Positions 60,911 through 64,000 of a DNA stretch of 64,000 bases are shown piece by piece. Positions within the stretch are counted from its first letter, which is position 1. Each line of letters opens with the position of its first letter. Source of the stretch: Streptomyces klenkii (GTDB taxonomy: Bacteria > Actinomycetota > Actinomycetes > Streptomycetales > Streptomycetaceae); assembly GCF_003626645.1 (NCBI RefSeq), contig NZ_RBAM01000017.1, positions 1 through 64,000 of the forward strand, read 5' to 3'. The notes beneath the pieces were generated by a model. That model worked only from the letters and a program-made list of their open reading frames with translations. It did no database searches and had not been told where the DNA came from. The position numbers were made by a program, and so were the translations under genes.

Positions 60911-61729
60911 GTGCCTGAAGGGCATACCATTCACCGCCTTGCGGCGGACCACAACAAAGCCTTCGCGGACCGCACCGTCCGGGCGACCAGCCCCCAGGGC
61001 AAGTTCTCCGACGGCGCCGCCCTCGTGGACGGCCGCGTCCTCGACACCGCCGAGGCCCACGGCAAGCACCTCTTCCTCGGCTTCGGCGGCGGCCCCGGCG
61101 GCGACTGGATCCACATCCACCTCGGCCTCTTCGGCAAATACGCCCTGGGCAGCAGCCCCGTGCCGCCGCCCACCGAGACCGTCCGCCTGCGCCTGGCGAA
61201 CCCCGACGCCTACGCGGACCTGCGCGGCCCCACCACCTGCGCCCTGATCACCGGCGCCGAGAAGCAGGCGATACACGACCGGCTCGGCCCGGACCCGCTG
61301 CGCCCCGGCGACGACCCCGGCAAGGCCTGGCAGCGCGTCTCCCGCAGCCGCACCACCATCGCCGCCCTCCTCATGGACCAGAAGGTCGTCGCGGGCGTCG
61401 GCAACGTCTACCGCGCCGAGGTCCTCTTCCGGCACGGCATCGACCCCTACCGCACCGGCCGCGACCTCACCCGCTCCGAGTGGGACGGCATGTGGGCGGA
61501 CCTGGCCGCCCTGATGCGCGAGGGCGTGCGCAACAACAGGATCGACACCGTGCGGCCCGAGCACACCCCGGAGGCCATGGGCCGCCCGCCGCGCGTGGAC
61601 GACCACGGCGGCGAGGTCTACGTCTACCGCCGGGCCGCCATGCCCTGCCACGTCTGCGGCGCGGAGATCCGCACCGCCGGCCTCGCCGCCCGCAACCTCT
61701 TCTGGTGCCCGGGCTGCCAGCAGCGCTGA
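60911..61729 (+). CDS. Endonuclease VIII/Fpg-family DNA glycosylase
   Basis: A 272-residue base-excision repair enzyme. The GTG start gives (V)PEGHTIHRL, so that after removal of the first residue Pro is N-terminal and Glu next to it, as the Schiff-base chemistry requires. The helix-two-turn-helix region is VVAGVGNVYRAEVLF. The C-terminal zinc finger is CHVCGAEIR...FWCPGCQQR. It resembles actinobacterial Nei2 proteins, which excise oxidised pyrimidines. CAGGAGACC precedes the start. Confidence 0.9.
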   Translation: MPEGHTIHRLAADHNKAFADRTVRATSPQGKFSDGAALVDGRVLDTAEAHGKHLFLGFGGGPGGDWIHIHLGLFGKYALGSSPVPPPTETVRLRLANPDAYADLRGPTTCALITGAEKQAIHDRLGPDPLRPGDDPGKAWQRVSRSRTTIAALLMDQKVVAGVGNVYRAEVLFRHGIDPYRTGRDLTRSEWDGMWADLAALMREGVRNNRIDTVRPEHTPEAMGRPPRVDDHGGEVYVYRRAAMPCHVCGAEIRTAGLAARNLFWCPGCQQR

Positions 61730-61765
61730 CAGCCCGTCACTCACCCATCAGGACCGGGACAGGAA

Positions 61766-62995
61766 TCAGAAGCCGTGCGGCAGCCACGGCGCCACGTCGC
61801 TGCCGAAGGCGGCCGCCGCCTCCTCCAGCGCGCCCTCGCGCAGCTCCCGCACCCGGCCCGCCCCCGCGAGCGCGGCCAGGGACACCCCGCCCAGATAGGC
61901 CGAGCCCAGCTCCCGTACGGACAGGGCCAGATCGGCCGCGTCCTCCGTGCGCTCGCAGGACGCGCCCTTCGCGTCGCCCGTCAGCCGCCACCGCCCCGCG
62001 TTCCAGGGGCAGAAGTCGTCGGCGACCTCCAGCACCAGGTCCACCGCGCCGCGGTACGTCCGCGCGGCGAGCGCCGCCCCCACGTCGACCAGCCGTACGT
62101 GCAGCGAGTCCTTGACCCGCGCCTCGCACCGCCGCACGTCGCTGACCAGGTGCAGCAGCGGATCGTCCACGGGCCGGTTGGAGGCGGAGACGTACGACGT
62201 CAGGTCGATCTCCGTCAGATAGCGCCACAGCGCGGCGTACGCGGCAGGGGTCAGCGCCTCCGCGTCGCGCAGCAGCACCGTGCCGTTCGCGCCCGCGTCG
62301 GACCAGTCCGGGCGCACCGCGTACCGCGCGTACCCCACCGTCCGCCCGTCCTCCTCGGCGAGCACGCACTTCAGCGGCGACGCGCCCTCGCGGCCGGCCG
62401 CCGGGTCCAGCACCGGCAGGGCCTCCCAGCCCGGCTGCCGCGCGAGCATCCCCGGGCGGGCGGCTACCCGGCGTGCGTAGACCGCCTCGCAGGCGTCGCG
62501 TGCTTCAGCGGGCTCCGACAAGCGCAGCCGCACCCCCTCCGTGCCCGGCGGGACGGACAGCCGCACCCGGGCCGTATCGATACGGACGCTCAGGGAGTGG
62601 GTCGCGATGCCGTAGCCGAACCGCCCGTAGATGTCCGGCTCGGAGGCCGTCAGGACGGCCAGCGGCTCACCCCAGGCCCGCACGTCGTCCAGCTGCCGCC
62701 GCATCATCCGCCGCAACAGGCCCCGCCTGCGGTGCGTCGGCAGCACGGACACCATCGTCACCCCGGCGGCGGGAACCCGCTCCCCGCCCGGAACCGTGAT
62801 CCGGAACGCGAACGCCCCGGTCGTACCCACCGCCTCCGGGCCGTCCCAGACCCCGATCGACCGGTCGAACCCGGCCAGTTCACGCCACAGGGCGACTTCC
62901 TCAGGGGCCTCGGGAACGCCGCCGAACGCCAGCTCCAGGGCGGCGTACCAGCCGTCGAAATCGGCATCGCGCAGGACTCGCAACTCCGTCGTCAT
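61766..62995 (-). CDS. Eis-like GNAT N-acetyltransferase
   Basis: A 409-residue protein with the three-part Eis layout: an N-terminal GNAT domain with the acetyl-CoA loop VLPTHRRRGLLRRMM, a second GNAT-like domain, and a sterol-carrier-like C-terminal domain. Key catalytic features of mycobacterial Eis are kept: the Tyr in SEPDIYGRFGYG, and a C-terminal Phe (it ends WLPHGF) whose carboxylate acts as base. Eis enzymes acetylate amines on many substrates, including aminoglycosides. The native substrate here is unknown. Confidence 0.87.
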   Translation of the reverse strand: MTTELRVLRDADFDGWYAALELAFGGVPEAPEEVALWRELAGFDRSIGVWDGPEAVGTTGAFAFRITVPGGERVPAAGVTMVSVLPTHRRRGLLRRMMRRQLDDVRAWGEPLAVLTASEPDIYGRFGYGIATHSLSVRIDTARVRLSVPPGTEGVRLRLSEPAEARDACEAVYARRVAARPGMLARQPGWEALPVLDPAAGREGASPLKCVLAEEDGRTVGYARYAVRPDWSDAGANGTVLLRDAEALTPAAYAALWRYLTEIDLTSYVSASNRPVDDPLLHLVSDVRRCEARVKDSLHVRLVDVGAALAARTYRGAVDLVLEVADDFCPWNAGRWRLTGDAKGASCERTEDAADLALSVRELGSAYLGGVSLAALAGAGRVRELREGALEEAAAAFGSDVAPWLPHGF

Positions 62996-63143
62996 GCCCC
63001 ATCCCTAGCAGCGATCCCGCCCCGCACGCGAAGGAATTTCACATATGGGGCCGACCCTGCCGCACGGGACGTACCGCGCGCGGCCGTGTCGGGCGCGGCG
63101 TGAGTCGACGCGCCGCCGAATGGGTGGATAAGGTCACGATGCA

Positions 63144-64000
63144 ATGACTGGCGGTGCGGAGACCCCGACGGCACGGATGCGCAAAGCATGGCACCGGGCC
63201 CGCACAAGCGTGCGCAAAGCCGGGGTGGACTACTTCCGCGGCGACGGCTCCGACTGGATCGCGCTCGCGGCCCTCCTCCTCACCGTCCCCGCGCTCGCCC
63301 TCACCACCATCGCGCTGCCCGCCTGGTGCGTGCCCACCGCCCTCGTCCTGCCCATCGTCGCCGGCGGGCTGCTCCTGCGCCCCGCCAGCCTGCTCGCCCT
63401 CTACGCGGCCTCCGCCGTCGCCCTCATCGCCGAGGCCGGCGTGCTGAACGCCGAGGCCGGCGGGGACGGCGTGCGCGTCACGCCCGGCACGATCCTCGTC
63501 GTCGCCGCCGTCGGCTTCCTCGGGCTGCTCATCGCCCAGTTCCGCAGCCGCGTCGGCGTGCCCTGGCGGCGCGGCGGCACCATGCTCTTCGACCTGCGCG
63601 AACGCATCCGCGTCCAGAGCAAGCTGCCGAAGCTGCCGCGCGGCTGGCACCGCGAGATGGCGCTGCGGCCGGCCGGCGGCCAGTCCTTCTCGGGCGACTT
63701 CGTCGTCGCCGCCCGCACGAACGGCGGCCGCACCCTGGAAGTCGTCCTCACCGACGTCTCCGGCAAGGGCATGGACGCCGCCTCGCGCGCCCTGCTGCTC
63801 TCCGGCGCCTTCGGCGGCCTCCTCGGCTCCCTGCCGCCCCACGCCTTCCTGCCCGCCGCCAACGGCTACCTGCTCCGCCAGGACTGGGACGAGGGCTTCG
63901 CCACCTCCGTGCACCTCGTCCTCGACCTCGACAGCGGCGACTACGAGATGTTCTCCGCCGGCCACCTCCCCGGCCTCCAGCTCTGCGCCGGCACCGGCCG
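63144..64000 (+). CDS. Membrane-bound RsbU/SpoIIE-type PP2C phosphatase (partial)
   Basis: The first 285 residues are inside the window and the frame is still open at base 64000. Three or four membrane helices lie at about residues 37-120 (WIALAALLLTVPALALTTIAL, TALVLPIVAGGLLL, ILVVAAVGFLGLLIAQF). A cytoplasmic SpoIIE-like phosphatase domain begins near residue 165 with GGQSFSGDFVVAARTNGG and EVVLTDVSGKGMDAA, the metal-binding Asp motifs, and FSAGHLPG. In Streptomyces such proteins dephosphorylate anti-sigma-factor antagonists. The missing part should complete the catalytic domain. Confidence 0.88.
   Translation, partial: MTGGAETPTARMRKAWHRARTSVRKAGVDYFRGDGSDWIALAALLLTVPALALTTIALPAWCVPTALVLPIVAGGLLLRPASLLALYAASAVALIAEAGVLNAEAGGDGVRVTPGTILVVAAVGFLGLLIAQFRSRVGVPWRRGGTMLFDLRERIRVQSKLPKLPRGWHREMALRPAGGQSFSGDFVVAARTNGGRTLEVVLTDVSGKGMDAASRALLLSGAFGGLLGSLPPHAFLPAANGYLLRQDWDEGFATSVHLVLDLDSGDYEMFSAGHLPGLQLCAGTG

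Overview
The window is high-GC actinobacterial DNA (GTG and TTG starts, third-position G/C, long shadow reading frames on both strands). Gene content points to Streptomyces: a sporulation dynamin-like pair beside a second single-strand DNA-binding protein, a melC1-melC2 tyrosinase operon, an LAxTG/thioester surface protein, a chitosan-type csn regulator locus and a nickel-controlled sodF. Gene order looks like a conserved part of the chromosome arm interior. The only obvious mobile DNA is the 3' end of an IS30-type transposase at the left edge, next to a tRNA-Arg(UCU).

Layout. 1-230: transposase tail and tRNA. 0.5-5.1 kb: dynA-dynB-ssbB, with direct repeats, a perfect DnaA-box-like 9-mer and a 12-nt tandem repeat before ssbB. 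5.3-9.9 kb: thioester surface protein, then ettA-thioesterase-unknown operon. 10-11.5 kb: truncated haemoglobin and a PCMT-like methyltransferase. 11.5-21.9 kb: a seven-gene minus-strand signalling operon, in transcription order GlnX-like membrane sensor, GlnH-like binding protein, coiled-coil protein, PknG-like kinase, PP2C phosphatase, VWA protein, FHA protein. 22.2-23.5 kb: melC2/melC1. 24-27.5 kb: csnK-csnH-csnR (kinase, GH4, ROK repressor) with a perfect operator palindrome. 27.6-36.8 kb: FBP zinc-finger protein, MscS channel, HNH protein, secreted GH84-like protein, malQ, a small membrane protein and a diiron desaturase. 37-52 kb: two M1 aminopeptidase paralogues around asd, a V8-like peptidase, a subtilisin-like protease, a Tat-exported phosphoesterase and a restriction-fold protein. 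52-64 kb: DsbA-like protein, sodF with a perfect Nur box, three paralogous amino-acid permeases around bioY, rpiB, an Nei/Fpg glycosylase, an Eis-like acetyltransferase and the start of a membrane-bound RsbU/SpoIIE-type phosphatase that runs off the right end.

How it works together. The most coherent and least explained unit is the PknG operon. In mycobacteria a membrane protein (GlnX) and an extracytoplasmic amino-acid binding protein (GlnH) feed the soluble kinase PknG, which acts on an FHA protein. Here the same three parts are joined to a phosphatase, a VWA protein, a coiled-coil protein and an FHA protein, and the kinase, phosphatase and FHA protein all begin with cysteine-pair zinc-ribbon modules. 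That suggests one complex with a writer, an eraser and a reader. A second structural result is a 49-nt intergenic element present in five copies of identical length (36869, 36972, 37033 inverted, 49430, 52978), clustered near the 3' ends of the two aminopeptidase genes. All identifications rest on reading the sequence and recalled family features; no database search was possible.
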